From Kitasatospora atroaurantiaca (GTDB lineage Bacteria; Actinomycetota; Actinomycetes; Streptomycetales; Streptomycetaceae), in contig NZ_VIVR01000001.1 in NCBI RefSeq assembly GCF_007828955.1, positions 682,001 to 746,000 of the forward strand: 64,000 bases of DNA. Direction: 5' to 3'. The notes under the pieces were generated by a model. That model was not told the origin of the DNA. It worked only from the letters and a program-made list of their open reading frames with translations, and searched no databases. Positions 16,073-24,446 of the stretch are shown in pieces (position 1 is the stretch's first letter; each line of letters starts with the position of its first letter). A program made the translations under genes and the position numbers.

Positions 16073-16089
16073 GACAACTTTCGGTTGTC
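16073..16089. promoter_or_regulatory. 17-bp inverted repeat, probable LysR binding site
   Basis: GACAAC-TTTCG-GTTGTC is a perfect 6-5-6 inverted repeat in the short divergent region between the oxidoreductase and LysR genes, ending 17 bases before the LysR ATG. Confidence 0.5.
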
Positions 16090-16105
16090 ACCTATGGTGG
16101 GAGCC

Positions 16106-17032
16106 ATGGATCTCGACATGGCGCAGGTACGTGCCTTCGTGCGCGCCGCCGAGGAAATGCACTTCGGCCGGGCGGCCGGGACGCTCGGTATCTCCCAGCA
16201 GGCGCTGTCCAAGAGGATCGCGCGGCTGGAATCCCTGCTCGGCACCGACCTGTTCCAGCGCGGCGGCAACGGGGTGGGCCTCACCGCGGCCGGACAGCGC
16301 TTTCTCCAACCGGCCCGGCAGACCCTGGCCGCCGCCGACGCCGCCGTCGCAGCGGCGGTCGGGAAGGACCGTCCGCTGCGCGTGGACGTCTGGGGGCACC
16401 TCTACGCGCCGATGCGGACGCTGGCCCAGGTCGCCGGACGGGCCGGGGAGTTGGTGCTGGGGCACGGGCGCGACCTGCCGTCGGTGGCGGCGGCGCTGCT
16501 TCACGGCGACATCGACGCGGCCTTCGGCCGGGTCCACCCTCCGCTGCACGCAGGGCTGGCACACCGGCTCGTCCGCCTCGAACCGGTGGACGCCGTACTG
16601 AGCGCGGACCATCCGCTCGCAGCCGAACCGGCGCTGCGACCGGACCAGCTGCGTGGCGGCGTGCTGTGGGCACCAGGTGCGCTGGACCGGCTCGACTTCC
16701 TCCACCAGTTCGCCGACCGATTCGACATCCGGAACAGGGCCTCGAGCGTCAACCTGGGGCTCGCCCACTTCCTCGCCGAGGTGGCCGGCGACCCGCAACG
16801 CTTCTCGCTACTGCCCGCGGACGTGCCCCGGCCGGAGATCCCCGGGCTGCGCTCCGTCCCGCTGGTCAGTCCCACACCGCTGTACGCCTGGTCGCTGTTG
16901 TGGCGCACCGGCAACCGGCACCCGGGACTGACCAGCCTCACCGCCGCCTGCGCCGCGGAAGCAGCGCAGAGCCGATGGCTGGAGTACAACCCGGCCCACG
17001 ACTGGCTGCCCGAACCGCCTCACACCCGGTGA
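16106..17032 (+). CDS. LysR family transcriptional regulator
   Basis: A 308-residue LysR regulator. The N-terminal HTH is residues 1-60: MDLDMAQVRAFVRAAEEMHF, then TLGISQQALSKRIARLE and GTDLFQRGG. A substrate-binding domain follows. ATG 16106 is the family start; the upstream in-frame ATG adds residues that do not fit. Divergent from the oxidoreductase/hydrolase operon, it is the likely activator or repressor of that operon through the GACAAC-N5-GTTGTC site. Its 3' end runs into a truncated DUF1275 gene on the other strand, so the last residues may have been altered by that rearrangement. Confidence 0.9.
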   Translation: MDLDMAQVRAFVRAAEEMHFGRAAGTLGISQQALSKRIARLESLLGTDLFQRGGNGVGLTAAGQRFLQPARQTLAAADAAVAAAVGKDRPLRVDVWGHLYAPMRTLAQVAGRAGELVLGHGRDLPSVAAALLHGDIDAAFGRVHPPLHAGLAHRLVRLEPVDAVLSADHPLAAEPALRPDQLRGGVLWAPGALDRLDFLHQFADRFDIRNRASSVNLGLAHFLAEVAGDPQRFSLLPADVPRPEIPGLRSVPLVSPTPLYAWSLLWRTGNRHPGLTSLTAACAAEAAQSRWLEYNPAHDWLPEPPHTR

Positions 17033-17156
17033 GGCCCAGGAAGCTCACCGCGTCGAGGAACCCGCTGCCGACGGTGAGCGCCATCAGCACGTACGGCAGT
17101 GCGCTCGCCTCGCCGGCTCTCGTCTCGCTCACCCGGGCATGATCCGGCTCGGCCAC
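17031..17156 (-). pseudogene. DUF1275 (YoaK-like) membrane protein, 5' fragment only
   Basis: The minus-strand frame starts MAEPDHARVSETRAGE and gives LPYVLMALTVGSGFLDAVSF, the first membrane helix of DUF1275 proteins, which normally have about 220-250 residues and six helices. Homology stops after about 42 residues at the end of the LysR gene, and the remainder is Arg-rich antisense sequence. A deletion joined the two genes here. Confidence 0.55.
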
Positions 17157-17170
17157 GGCCGGGAGGCGGT

Positions 17171-17216
17171 CCGCCGGGCGGCCGCGCGTGTCGGATCACG
17201 CGCGGCCGCCCGGCGG
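17171..17216. terminator. very strong hairpin terminator
   Basis: The 20 bases at 17171-17190 and the 20 bases at 17197-17216 are perfectly complementary, with a 6-base loop (TCGGAT). The hairpin lies just past the protease stop on the minus strand and can act in both directions. Confidence 0.85.
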
Positions 17217-17269
17217 GACGTCAGGACAACGGGTCGGACGGGTCGGATCGGTCCGACGGGTCAGACGGG

Positions 17270-18331
17270 TCAGTACACGCTGACCCCGTACGCGCTGAGC
17301 GCCTCGACCACGGGCTGGAAGTACGTGGTTCCTCCGCTGGAGCAGTTGCCGCTTCCGCCCGAGGTGAGGCCGAGCGCGGTGCTGCCGGAGAACAGCGAGC
17401 CGCCGCTGTCACCGCCCTCGGCGCAGACGGTGGTCTTGATCAGGCCACGGACGGTGCCCTCGGCGTAGTTGACGGTGGCGTTGAGGGCGGTCACCGTGCC
17501 GCTGTGCACGTGGGTGGTGCTGCCGCTGCGGCTGACGCTCTGTCCGACGGAGGGGGTGCCGGCGCTGGTGATCCGGCGGGTGGTGCCGTTGTAGAGGTCG
17601 ACGGAGGACGGCGGGACGCTGCCGTTGGTGTACTTGACGATGGCGAAGTCGTCGCTCGGGAACCTGGAGTTGGAGGTGGTGCCGAGCTTGGTGCTCTGGC
17701 TGCTGTTGGAGTACCAGGTCGAGGCGACGTTGCCGCAGTGGCCGGCCGTCAGGAAGTAGTAGGTGCTGCCGCTGCGCACGTTGAAGCCGAGCGAGCAGCG
17801 GTAGCCCCCGCCGTAGATGGCGTCGCCGCCGGCCAGCTTGGTGCTGAAGGTGCCGGCGACCTGCTCCACCCGGACGGCCGCACCGAGCGCCTGGGCGGCG
17901 CTGCGCACCTGGTTCAGCCTGGCGCCGTTGACGGTGGAGTCGGCGGAGACCACGACCTGGTTGGTGACCGGGTCGACCGACCAGGCGGTACCGGGCACGG
18001 AGGCCGTGCGGTCGAGCTCCGCGGTGGCTGCGGCGAGCTGGGTGCTGCTGCGGGCGACCAGCTGGGCCACCGCGCCGGTGGCTCGTACCTGATCGGCGGC
18101 GGCCGAATCGGTGACGGTGACCACCAATCGGCCGGAGCCGTCCAGATAGGAGCCGGCGCTGCGATCGGCGCCAAGCTGCTGCTGAAGGCCGGCCGCGATG
18201 GCGGCGGCCTGCTCGCCGGTGGGGGCCGGGCGGGCGGTGGCGGTCTGGGGCAGGGCGAGGGCGGTGCCGGTGAGCAGCGTCGCGGCGGCGGCCAGCAGGG
18301 CGGCGCGGCGGCTGGTTCGGCGGTTCCTCAT
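17270..18331 (-). CDS. streptogrisin-like secreted serine protease (S1E), with propeptide
   Basis: A 353-residue prepro-protease. Residues 1-34 form a Sec signal with an Arg-rich start. Residues 35-165 form the alpha-lytic/streptogrisin propeptide (the Ala-rich region with [14 protein letters not shown]). The mature enzyme probably begins near [18 protein letters not shown] at about 168. The triad is His198 (LTAGHCG), Asp228 (SDDFAIV) and Ser309 (GGDSGGSL), with conserved Cys179/199 and Cys303. The [10 protein letters not shown] context is typical of streptogrisins A/B/D. It is monocistronic with a strong terminator. Such proteases are made during development and are often controlled by subtilisin-inhibitor proteins, none of which is nearby. 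Confidence 0.92.
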   Translation of the reverse strand: MRNRRTSRRAALLAAAATLLTGTALALPQTATARPAPTGEQAAAIAAGLQQQLGADRSAGSYLDGSGRLVVTVTDSAAADQVRATGAVAQLVARSSTQLAAATAELDRTASVPGTAWSVDPVTNQVVVSADSTVNGARLNQVRSAAQALGAAVRVEQVAGTFSTKLAGGDAIYGGGYRCSLGFNVRSGSTYYFLTAGHCGNVASTWYSNSSQSTKLGTTSNSRFPSDDFAIVKYTNGSVPPSSVDLYNGTTRRITSAGTPSVGQSVSRSGSTTHVHSGTVTALNATVNYAEGTVRGLIKTTVCAEGGDSGGSLFSGSTALGLTSGGSGNCSSGGTTYFQPVVEALSAYGVSVY

Positions 18332-18442
18332 GGGGGTCTCCCTGGGGGGCCTGAGATGCGGTCACGGGCGCGTCCGGTCGGCGCACCCGGTGTCAGCTGG
18401 GAGCAAGTGTCAGAGGTGGCACATGAGCACGTCAATAAGGTC

Positions 18443-18485
18443 GGTCCTGCCAACTCGGCTGCCAGGCAAGGTTGTTGGCAGGACC
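18443..18485. promoter_or_regulatory. 12-bp inverted repeat in a divergent intergenic region
   Basis: GGTCCTGCCAAC (18443-18454) is the perfect complement of GTTGGCAGGACC (18474-18485), with 19 bases between. It lies in the 268-bp gap between the divergent protease and SCO2400-type genes, near a TTGACA at 18512-18517. It may be an operator or a cruciform or attenuator structure. The rest of the gap shows no gene. Confidence 0.5.
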
Positions 18486-18599
18486 ATGGGATCTCTCCCA
18501 AAGCCTCACACTTGACACCTGTCGGTAGTAAGGGTGCCGTGCCTACTGTCGTGTTGCAGGTCGTGCCCTGCGCGCGAGACGGAAGCACGGGAAGATTCC

Positions 18600-19130
18600 A
18601 TGGACTACTGCGCACCTTGCCAGCGCCACCTCAACGGTGCGCTGTCATGTCCTGGCTGTGGTGCCCCGGCCTCCGCCGCGGTACGTCTGCCGGACGCCGA
18701 ACCCCTGCCGCGAGCTGCCCAGACCCGGCGGAGCAGACGCAAGCCCAGGAAGCGGCGGCGCACGCTCGCCCTCACGGCCGCCATGCTGGCCGTGGGCGGA
18801 GCCGGCGTGCTGTCGCTGGCCTCACCGCAGTCGGGCGAGGCGCGCACTCCCGTACCCACCCCGACCGAGGACCAGCAGCCCGGGACCGAGCTCGCCACGG
18901 CGGTGCCCTCGGCCTCCGCGGCCGGCCGGAGCGCCTCCGGCTCGCCCAAACCGGCCAGATCCAGCGCCGGTGCGCGCCCGAGCGGCAGCCCGTCCTCCGC
19001 AGCTCCGACGGCCTCCTCCCAGGCCCCGTCCGCCACACCCAAGCCCCAGCCGTCCACCGCCCACCCGAGCAAGCCCGCGCCGTCGCCCTCGCCGACGTGC
19101 ACGCGTTTCCTGTTCTGGTGCACCTCCTGA
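18600..19130 (+). CDS. SCO2400-type zinc-ribbon membrane protein
   Basis: A 176-residue protein that starts MDYCAPCQRHLNGALSCPGC: a zinc ribbon with Cys4, Cys7, Cys17 and Cys20. After a basic patch (RRSRRKPRKRRR) there is one membrane helix at about 55-74. The outer C-terminal 100 residues are a Pro/Ser/Ala-rich linker ending in CTRFLFWCTS. This matches the SCO2400 family of streptomycetes, whose function is unknown. The topology suggests a cytoplasmic zinc ribbon and an extracellular disordered tail. Two Cys near the end may form a disulfide. Confidence 0.8.
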   Translation: MDYCAPCQRHLNGALSCPGCGAPASAAVRLPDAEPLPRAAQTRRSRRKPRKRRRTLALTAAMLAVGGAGVLSLASPQSGEARTPVPTPTEDQQPGTELATAVPSASAAGRSASGSPKPARSSAGARPSGSPSSAAPTASSQAPSATPKPQPSTAHPSKPAPSPSPTCTRFLFWCTS

Positions 19131-19352
19131 CGGTGCCTGTTGCACCCGTGGCTGCCTCTGTGGCCGACGGGCACTCAGGAGCGCCGACCGGGTGAACCTG
19201 TAGGTTCCACGCGCCCTTGACCCGTCCGGGCCATAGTCGCCGTCCCGTGGCCGGGAACCGCGCATGCGCCGTGCGGTGTCCTGCATCCTGTCCGGAGGGG
19301 GCACGACTCCGAGGACGTACGGCCCCGGAGGGCCGAGGAAGGGGACCAGCGG

Positions 19353-20420
19353 TTGAGTGACGTCGGTGGCGAGGGGCGGGGCCTGCTGGCGGCGGCCGGT
19401 GTGCTGTTCCAGGACGAGCAGGGACGCCTGCTGGTGGTACGGCTGCCGTACGACGCCAAGCACCCGATCGCGATCCCCGGCGGCGGCTGGGAGCCGACGG
19501 ACGAGACCCTCAGGCAGACCGCCGTCCGTGAGATCACCGAGGAACTCGGCATCACACCGGAACTCGGCCCACTCGCCTGTATCGACTGGTCCGTCGACCA
19601 CTTCCGCCCGCCGATCGCCGCACACCTGTACTGGGCCGCGCCGCTGCACCCGGAGCAGCTCGCCGCGCTGCGGCCGCAGGCGGACGAGATCGGCGGCTGG
19701 GGCTTCCTGACACCGCGCCAGGCTGCCTCCGCCCTACCGCCCAAGCTCTCGCGGCGGGTGACGGCGTGTCTGAAGGCCCCTCGCGCCGCCGCGCCCCTGG
19801 AGCTGGAGGACAGCTTCCCCGTCGGCCGGTCCCGGACGTACCTCTCCCCCACTCCCCCGCCGCCGTACACCGGGGCCCAGGGCCTCGAGCTCACCGGCTC
19901 CGGCCGACCGGCCCAGCCCCCGCCGCAGGACCGGGCCGCGTACATCGCGGGGCGTCCGCGCATCCGGGCCAAGGCCCGGATGGTGTTCACGGACGCGGCC
20001 GGGCGGGTCCTGCTCGTACGGCCACGACCCGGAGGGAAGGACGCGCACTGGATACTGCCCGGCGGCAGTGTGGAGGCCGACCGGGAGCTTCCCCGACAGG
20101 CGGCGCGGCGGGAGGTCCGCGAGGAGCTCGGCTGGGAGCGCGAGCCGGGACGGCTGCTGGCGCTGGACTGGCTGCCCGCTGCCGAGGGGCCGGCCCTGCT
20201 CGTCTACGTCTTCGACGGCGGCGAGGTGACGCCCGCTCAGCTGGACGGGATCCGGCTGCCGCCGGCCGAGCTGGTGGAGTGGCGGATGTGCGCGCCCGAG
20301 GAGGCGCGCTCGCTGCTCTCCGGCCTCTCCTGGGCCCGGCTGAGCTCCTGCCTGGCGGCCCGTACCACGAGGTCGGCCGGCGGTGGACCGGCGGAGCTGG
20401 TGCGCGGTGTGCCGGTCTGA
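19353..20420 (+). CDS. tandem Nudix hydrolase
   Basis: A 355-residue protein with two Nudix domains. The first Nudix box (residues about 48-71) is canonical: GGWEPTDETLRQTAV followed by REITEELGI. The second (about residues 240-262), GGSVEADRELPRQAA followed by RREVREELGW, has one extra residue between the Gly and the first Glu. Both keep REUxEE, so both may bind metal. Nudix enzymes hydrolyse nucleoside diphosphates linked to other groups; substrates are not predictable. A Pro-rich linker of about 40 residues joins the domains. The start is TTG at 19353 because no ATG/GTG precedes the first domain in frame, and AGGAAGGGG lies upstream. Confidence 0.85.
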   Translation: MSDVGGEGRGLLAAAGVLFQDEQGRLLVVRLPYDAKHPIAIPGGGWEPTDETLRQTAVREITEELGITPELGPLACIDWSVDHFRPPIAAHLYWAAPLHPEQLAALRPQADEIGGWGFLTPRQAASALPPKLSRRVTACLKAPRAAAPLELEDSFPVGRSRTYLSPTPPPPYTGAQGLELTGSGRPAQPPPQDRAAYIAGRPRIRAKARMVFTDAAGRVLLVRPRPGGKDAHWILPGGSVEADRELPRQAARREVREELGWEREPGRLLALDWLPAAEGPALLVYVFDGGEVTPAQLDGIRLPPAELVEWRMCAPEEARSLLSGLSWARLSSCLAARTTRSAGGGPAELVRGVPV

Positions 20421-20471
20421 CTGCGGTGGGTGCGCGCGGGCACCGGCGGGCGCGCCGATGGACCGTTCTGA

Positions 20472-20500
20472 CTGACACGGGCAGGTCAGCGAGCGACAAT
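20472..20500 (+). promoter_or_regulatory. sigma-70-type promoter before the DUF6188-like gene
   Basis: CTGACA (20472-20477), a 17-base spacer and GACAAT (20495-20500) form a good housekeeping-type promoter 37 bases before the ATG at 20537. Confidence 0.45.
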
Positions 20501-20536
20501 GGACCAGCTCGGCCCGCGAAGAACCCGGGAGGAACC

Positions 20537-20917
20537 ATGGCCCGCTCGATCGCCTCCGTGCTCGGTGGCCGCCGTGTCGAGGCCCTCAAGGGCGGGCTCC
20601 AGCTCGCGCTCGAACTCTCCGAGGGGCTCGTGGTGACGGTCGAGAGCGACTTCCGCCTGACCGCCGCCTCCGGGGTCGAGCACTTCTACCCGGGGCTGAC
20701 CATGGAGCCCTCCGGCGGCCTGCTGGAGCTGATCGGCGCCCGCGTGACCGAGGCCGGGACGACCCTGGCCGGCGGGCTGGAGCTCGCCTTCGACTGCGGC
20801 CGCACCCTCTCCGTGCCGCCGGACAGCACCTACCAGCCGTGGACGGTGGCCGGGCCGGACGGTCCGCTCTTCACCGCCCTCCCCGGGGGATACCTGACGG
20901 GGCGGCCACAGCCGTAG
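20537..20917 (+). CDS. small DUF6188-like protein
   Basis: A 126-residue beta-rich protein beginning MARSIASVLGGRRVEAL and containing LALELSEGLVVTVESDFRL, the pattern of DUF6188 proteins (GxxV..I..D..L.L.L..G..L.IES). These are common small actinobacterial proteins without known function, sometimes found beside contact-dependent toxins as immunity-like partners. Here no toxin is adjacent. GGGAGGAA precedes the ATG at ideal distance, and a separate promoter is visible. Not secreted. Confidence 0.65.
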   Translation: MARSIASVLGGRRVEALKGGLQLALELSEGLVVTVESDFRLTAASGVEHFYPGLTMEPSGGLLELIGARVTEAGTTLAGGLELAFDCGRTLSVPPDSTYQPWTVAGPDGPLFTALPGGYLTGRPQP

Positions 20918-20973
20918 GATGACGCGTGATCATCCCGGGCCGACGGCACCGGCCCGGGGCGCGAGGGGGGATC

Positions 20974-22191
20974 GTGTTCGGCATCATCAGGCCCTGTGGG
21001 CACCGCATGTCCGAGCGGCTCAAGGCCGCGTGGATGGCTCACCTGTGCGGGCTCTGCCTCGCGCTGCGCGACGACCATGGCCAGCTGGCCCGGACGGCCA
21101 CCAACTACGACGGCCTGATCATCTCGGTGCTGGTCGAGGCCCAGAGCGCGGACCAGCGCGGGTCTGGCGGATCAGGTCGGCGCAAGGCCGGACCGTGCCC
21201 GCTGCGCGGCATGCGCAGCGCGGAGGTGGCTCGCGGCGAGGGGGCCCGGCTGGCGGCGGCCGTGTCGCTGGCCCTCGCCTCGGTGAAGGTACGGGACCAC
21301 GTCCTGGACGGGGACGGCGTGTTCGCGCGCCGCCCGGTCGCGGCGAGCGCCCGGGCGGTGGCCCGGCGGTGGGACCGGCAGAGCGCGGGCGGCGGCTCGG
21401 TCGTGGGCTTCGACACCGGTGTCCTGCTCAGCGCTGCCGCCCGGCAGGGCGAGCTCGAGCGCAGCGCGATACCGGGCAGCTCGGTGCTGCTGGTGACCGA
21501 GCCCACCGAGAGCGCCACGGCGGCCGCCTTCGCGCACACGGCCGTCCTGGCCGGGCGCCCCGGCAACGCCGACGCGCTGAGCGAGGCCGGCCGGCTGTTC
21601 GGACGGCTCGCCCACCTGCTGGACGCCGCCGAGGACCAGGCCGAGGATGCGGCCGCCGGCGCGTGGAACCCGCTCACCGCCACCGGTACGGACCGCGCGG
21701 AGGCCGAACGCCTCTGCCGCGACGCCGTCCACGGCATCCGGCTCGCACTCCGCGAGGTCGAGCTCACCGACCGCGCGCTCGTCCATCTGCTCCTCGCCCA
21801 CGAGACCGAGCAGGCCGTGGACCGCGTCTTCGGCCGCGCGGGCCGCCACGCTCCGAGCTGCGGCACCTCGGCCTCCGGAACGCACGCCGACGAGCAGGCT
21901 CCGACGGCAGCATGGGTGCCGCAGGGCGGGGCGTTCAGCGCGCCGCCCGGCGAGGCACCGCCCCGGCGCCGCAACCTGCTGGCGGGCTGCGCCGTCTGGT
22001 CGCTGATGGCCTGCACGTGCCAACTGCTCTGCTGCGACCACGACGACCCGTGGAACAGGCAGCGGCGCGAGGGCTGGTGCAAGCGCAACTGCGAGAGCTG
22101 CGGCGACTGTTGTGACGGCTGCGACTGCTGCTGCGACGGTTGTGACTGCTGCGGTGACGGGTGCGAATGCTGCGGCTGCGACTGCGGCTAG
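20974..22191 (+). CDS. DUF5685 family protein with an extreme Cys-rich tail
   Basis: A 405-residue protein. The N-terminal half (FGIIRPCGHRM, then AHLCGLCLALRDDHG) fits DUF5685, an all-helical actinobacterial family with a conserved Cys-containing start. The C-terminus has a hydrophobic Cys-rich stretch (CAVWSLMACTCQLLCCDHDD) and then a tail in which 17 of the last 38 residues are Cys in CC, CDC and CDGC patterns. Such a tail suggests metal binding or disulfide clusters. GTG 20974 is the chosen start, with GAGGGGGG before it; the upstream ATG at 20926 adds a basic stretch that does not fit the family. Function unknown. Confidence 0.75.
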   Translation: MFGIIRPCGHRMSERLKAAWMAHLCGLCLALRDDHGQLARTATNYDGLIISVLVEAQSADQRGSGGSGRRKAGPCPLRGMRSAEVARGEGARLAAAVSLALASVKVRDHVLDGDGVFARRPVAASARAVARRWDRQSAGGGSVVGFDTGVLLSAAARQGELERSAIPGSSVLLVTEPTESATAAAFAHTAVLAGRPGNADALSEAGRLFGRLAHLLDAAEDQAEDAAAGAWNPLTATGTDRAEAERLCRDAVHGIRLALREVELTDRALVHLLLAHETEQAVDRVFGRAGRHAPSCGTSASGTHADEQAPTAAWVPQGGAFSAPPGEAPPRRRNLLAGCAVWSLMACTCQLLCCDHDDPWNRQRREGWCKRNCESCGDCCDGCDCCCDGCDCCGDGCECCGCDCG

Positions 22192-22227
22192 TCCGTCAGA
22201 CGCCCTTCCCCCAGAGGCCCTTCCTCG

Positions 22228-22833
22228 TCAGCGCTCGCGCCAGTTCGCGTACGGCACCCGGGCGATCTCCCTGAGCTCGCCCGTGGTGCCCCACTCGTTC
22301 TTGCCGAGCCGGGACAGCGGCCGCAGCCTGGTGATCTCCGGGTGCCCGTCGACCAGCGCCTCCTCGTCCACCACCGCGTGCACGACCCGGCCGAGCACGA
22401 TCGTCGAGTCGCCCAGGCAGACGGTGCTGTGCAGCCGGCACTCCAGCGCGACCGGCGAGGCCGCCACCCGGGGCGGCTTCACGACCAGCGAAGGCTCCGG
22501 CTCGATCCCGACCGCCTCGAACTCCCCCTGCTCCGCCGGGAAGTCCGTCGCCGTGGCGTTGATCTGCTCGAACAACGCCTCCGGCGCCAGGTTCACCACG
22601 AACTCGCCGGTCGCCTCGACATTGCGCAGCGAGTCCTTCCGGCCCACCGAGGTGAACTGCACGATCGGCGGCTCGACGCACGAGATCGTGAAGAAGGAGT
22701 GCGGGGCCAGGTTGTCGACGCCGTCCGCCGACACCGTGGACACCCACGCGATCGGCCGGGGCACGACCACAGCGGTCAGCAGCCGGTAGAAGGCATCGCG
22801 GCCCATGGTCTGAGGATCGAAGTCGACGCGCAT
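22228..22833 (-). CDS. flavin reductase family protein (FMN-binding split barrel)
   Basis: A 201-residue split-barrel protein: PRPIAWVSTVSADGVDNLAP is the FMN-binding loop, NVEATGEFVVNL and EPEPSLVVKPPRVAASP are family blocks, and the C-terminal HPEITRLRPLSRLGKNEW closes the barrel. These proteins bind FMN and either reduce it with NAD(P)H for a partner monooxygenase or act alone. No monooxygenase is adjacent. The ATG at 22833 starts a normal family N-terminus (MRVDFDPQTMGRDAFYRLL). It converges on the DUF5685 gene. Confidence 0.88.
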   Translation of the reverse strand: MRVDFDPQTMGRDAFYRLLTAVVVPRPIAWVSTVSADGVDNLAPHSFFTISCVEPPIVQFTSVGRKDSLRNVEATGEFVVNLAPEALFEQINATATDFPAEQGEFEAVGIEPEPSLVVKPPRVAASPVALECRLHSTVCLGDSTIVLGRVVHAVVDEEALVDGHPEITRLRPLSRLGKNEWGTTGELREIARVPYANWRER

Positions 22834-22950
22834 GCAGCAAGTATCCATGCAGGGACGGCGGATCCTAGCCACTCGCGGCAGACCAAACCCCTGGGTTGGA
22901 CGGAACGTGCCCGGTGTCGGAAGGCACGACGACCGGAGCTGACCCCCGCC

Positions 22951-23420
22951 ATGACCATTTCCATCTGGGACGACTTCGAGGTCCCCGCCCATGCACGCGG
23001 GGGCCGAGTCACCCTCAACCTGTACGACGAGCTGTCCGCCTACCGCCCGAAGCGGCCCGGCGCATACCTGCGGACGTCCTCCGACCGGTTCGGACTGGAA
23101 GCCGGAGTCGACCGGCAGCAGGAGGACACGGAGGACACCCGACGCCACCTGCGCTGGGGACCGTTCGCCAAGATCTACAAGGAGAACGACACCTCTGCCT
23201 TCAAGAAGCGGAAGATCACCCGCGACGACGGCACCATTGACTGGGTCGTGGTCCGCCCCCAGTTCCGCCGCCTCCTCGCCGACCTCGCCGACCTCGTCGG
23301 CGGAGTCATCGACGCCGTCATCTTCTACGACCTGGACCGCCTCGTCCGCCGGCCCCGGGACCTCGAAGACCTGATCGACATCGTCGAGCACACCCAGCGA
23401 CCCGCCGTCGGCGCCACCGG
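22951..23420 (+). pseudogene. large serine recombinase, N-terminal catalytic fragment
   Basis: The protein reads RPGAYLRTSSDRFGLEAGVD (catalytic Ser region), RQQEDTEDTRRHL, and then VIFYDLDRLVRRPRDLEDLI, the conserved R-rich end of the resolvase domain. After about residue 155 (IVEHTQRPAVG) homology ends, and the frame runs on through unrelated DNA to 23739. The recombinase and zinc-ribbon domains, normally another 300 residues, are missing. It is a leftover of an integrated element next to IS debris. Confidence 0.65.
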
Positions 23421-23539
23421 CGGCCGGATGCCGCACGGTGCGCAAGTACGCCCGGGCCCGCACCTGGCACGACGTCATGCGCCGAGCTCCCCGCCGCCCT
23501 TCCACCCTGGATACCTACCTCGACTACCTGCAACAACGC

Positions 23540-23780
23540 TGACCACTGAGGCTTTCTCAACGGTGATCACCCCAGATTCCGTTGAGGACGAGGGCGGCGA
23601 GGGCGATGTCGCCGATCCGGTGGGGCTGAGCGTGACGTGCGGCAGGGTGCGCCATCGCTGCTTGAGCTCGGCTGCGGTGCGCTCGCCGAGGGCCTGTACG
23701 TGCCGCAGCAGGGTGTTGAACATGCGGCTGTCGACGTGAAGTGTCTGGTCGGACTTGCCCTTTGGGCGTCGGACCGGGCT
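23540..23780 (-). mobile_element. DDE transposase, C-terminal remnant
   Basis: Minus-strand frames give DQTLHVDSRMFNTLLRHVQA, ALGERTAAELKQRWRTLPHV and, after a frame change, RIGDIALAALVLNGIWG and a stop. This is the end of a DDE-superfamily transposase (helix with GER, then IGDIA-AALVL). No catalytic core remains. A plus-strand stretch near 23880-23960 (HFAEKISLTWQN) may be another transposase piece, which I cannot confirm. Confidence 0.5.
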
Positions 23781-23959
23781 GCGGATGCACTGCCTGGCCC
23801 GCGACGCCGGCGTCTCCCCAGGGGCTTCACGTCTGTCCGGCACCAGGGCCACGATGTCCGGTCCACACCGAAGCGAGTGGTTCACCCGGCTTCGCGAAGA
23901 TCATTTCGCCGAGAAAATCTCACTGACCTGGCAAAACACAGCCCCGACCTGGGCTGGTG

Positions 23960-24446
23960 CACCGTGCCCCGGCCAGCCGACAAGGGGGACACCCTGCGGA
24001 ACCGACCGAGCGGGGTTGCGAAATTTGTAAACCCACCGTGTTCGAGCAGTGAATTATTCTCAACCCGAAGCACACGGGAAGAACCCATTCGAGGGTCCGT
24101 CGATGGCGCCAGAGCGTTAAATCCGACAAATCACGATGTATCGGTTGAGCACATGACATGGGATCACTCATCCCAGTCCTTTTGCTACTTCGGGAAACCG
24201 ATCCGATTACGTTCGGATCAAGGTTTCGGCCGACCAACAGAAAAGCTGTTGGATCGTCAGAACTTGGTAAGATCAATAAACAGCCAATACCTGCGCCTTA
24301 CCCGGAAATTGGCGTTTGTGAGGCGGCCCTGCCATCGCACCGGAAGACCTTTTCGCAGGTCAGCACCCGAAACCGTGTCACGCGGCTCCTGTATAGGCTC
24401 CCGACGCCCTCCGAATCACGGACGGGCTGTTCTGGAGGAACCACAG
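23960..24446 (+). promoter_or_regulatory. AT-richer leader region of the RHS gene with palindrome and hairpin
   Basis: About 480 bases without a credible gene and visibly richer in A/T than the rest of the window. It contains ATCCGA-TTACGT-TCGGAT (24201-24218), a perfect 6-6-6 palindrome, and CCAACAG-AAAAG-CTGTTGG (24234-24252), a perfect 7-bp hairpin. TAAGAT follows near 24267 as a possible -10. These are candidates for an operator and a structured leader. No clear -35 box is seen. Confidence 0.4.

Noticed and set aside
23637..24446. Upstream extension of the RHS frame to 23637
   Set aside because: It crosses transposase remnants and A/T-rich noncoding DNA; the GTG at 24447 has a good ribosome site and starts directly before the signal region.
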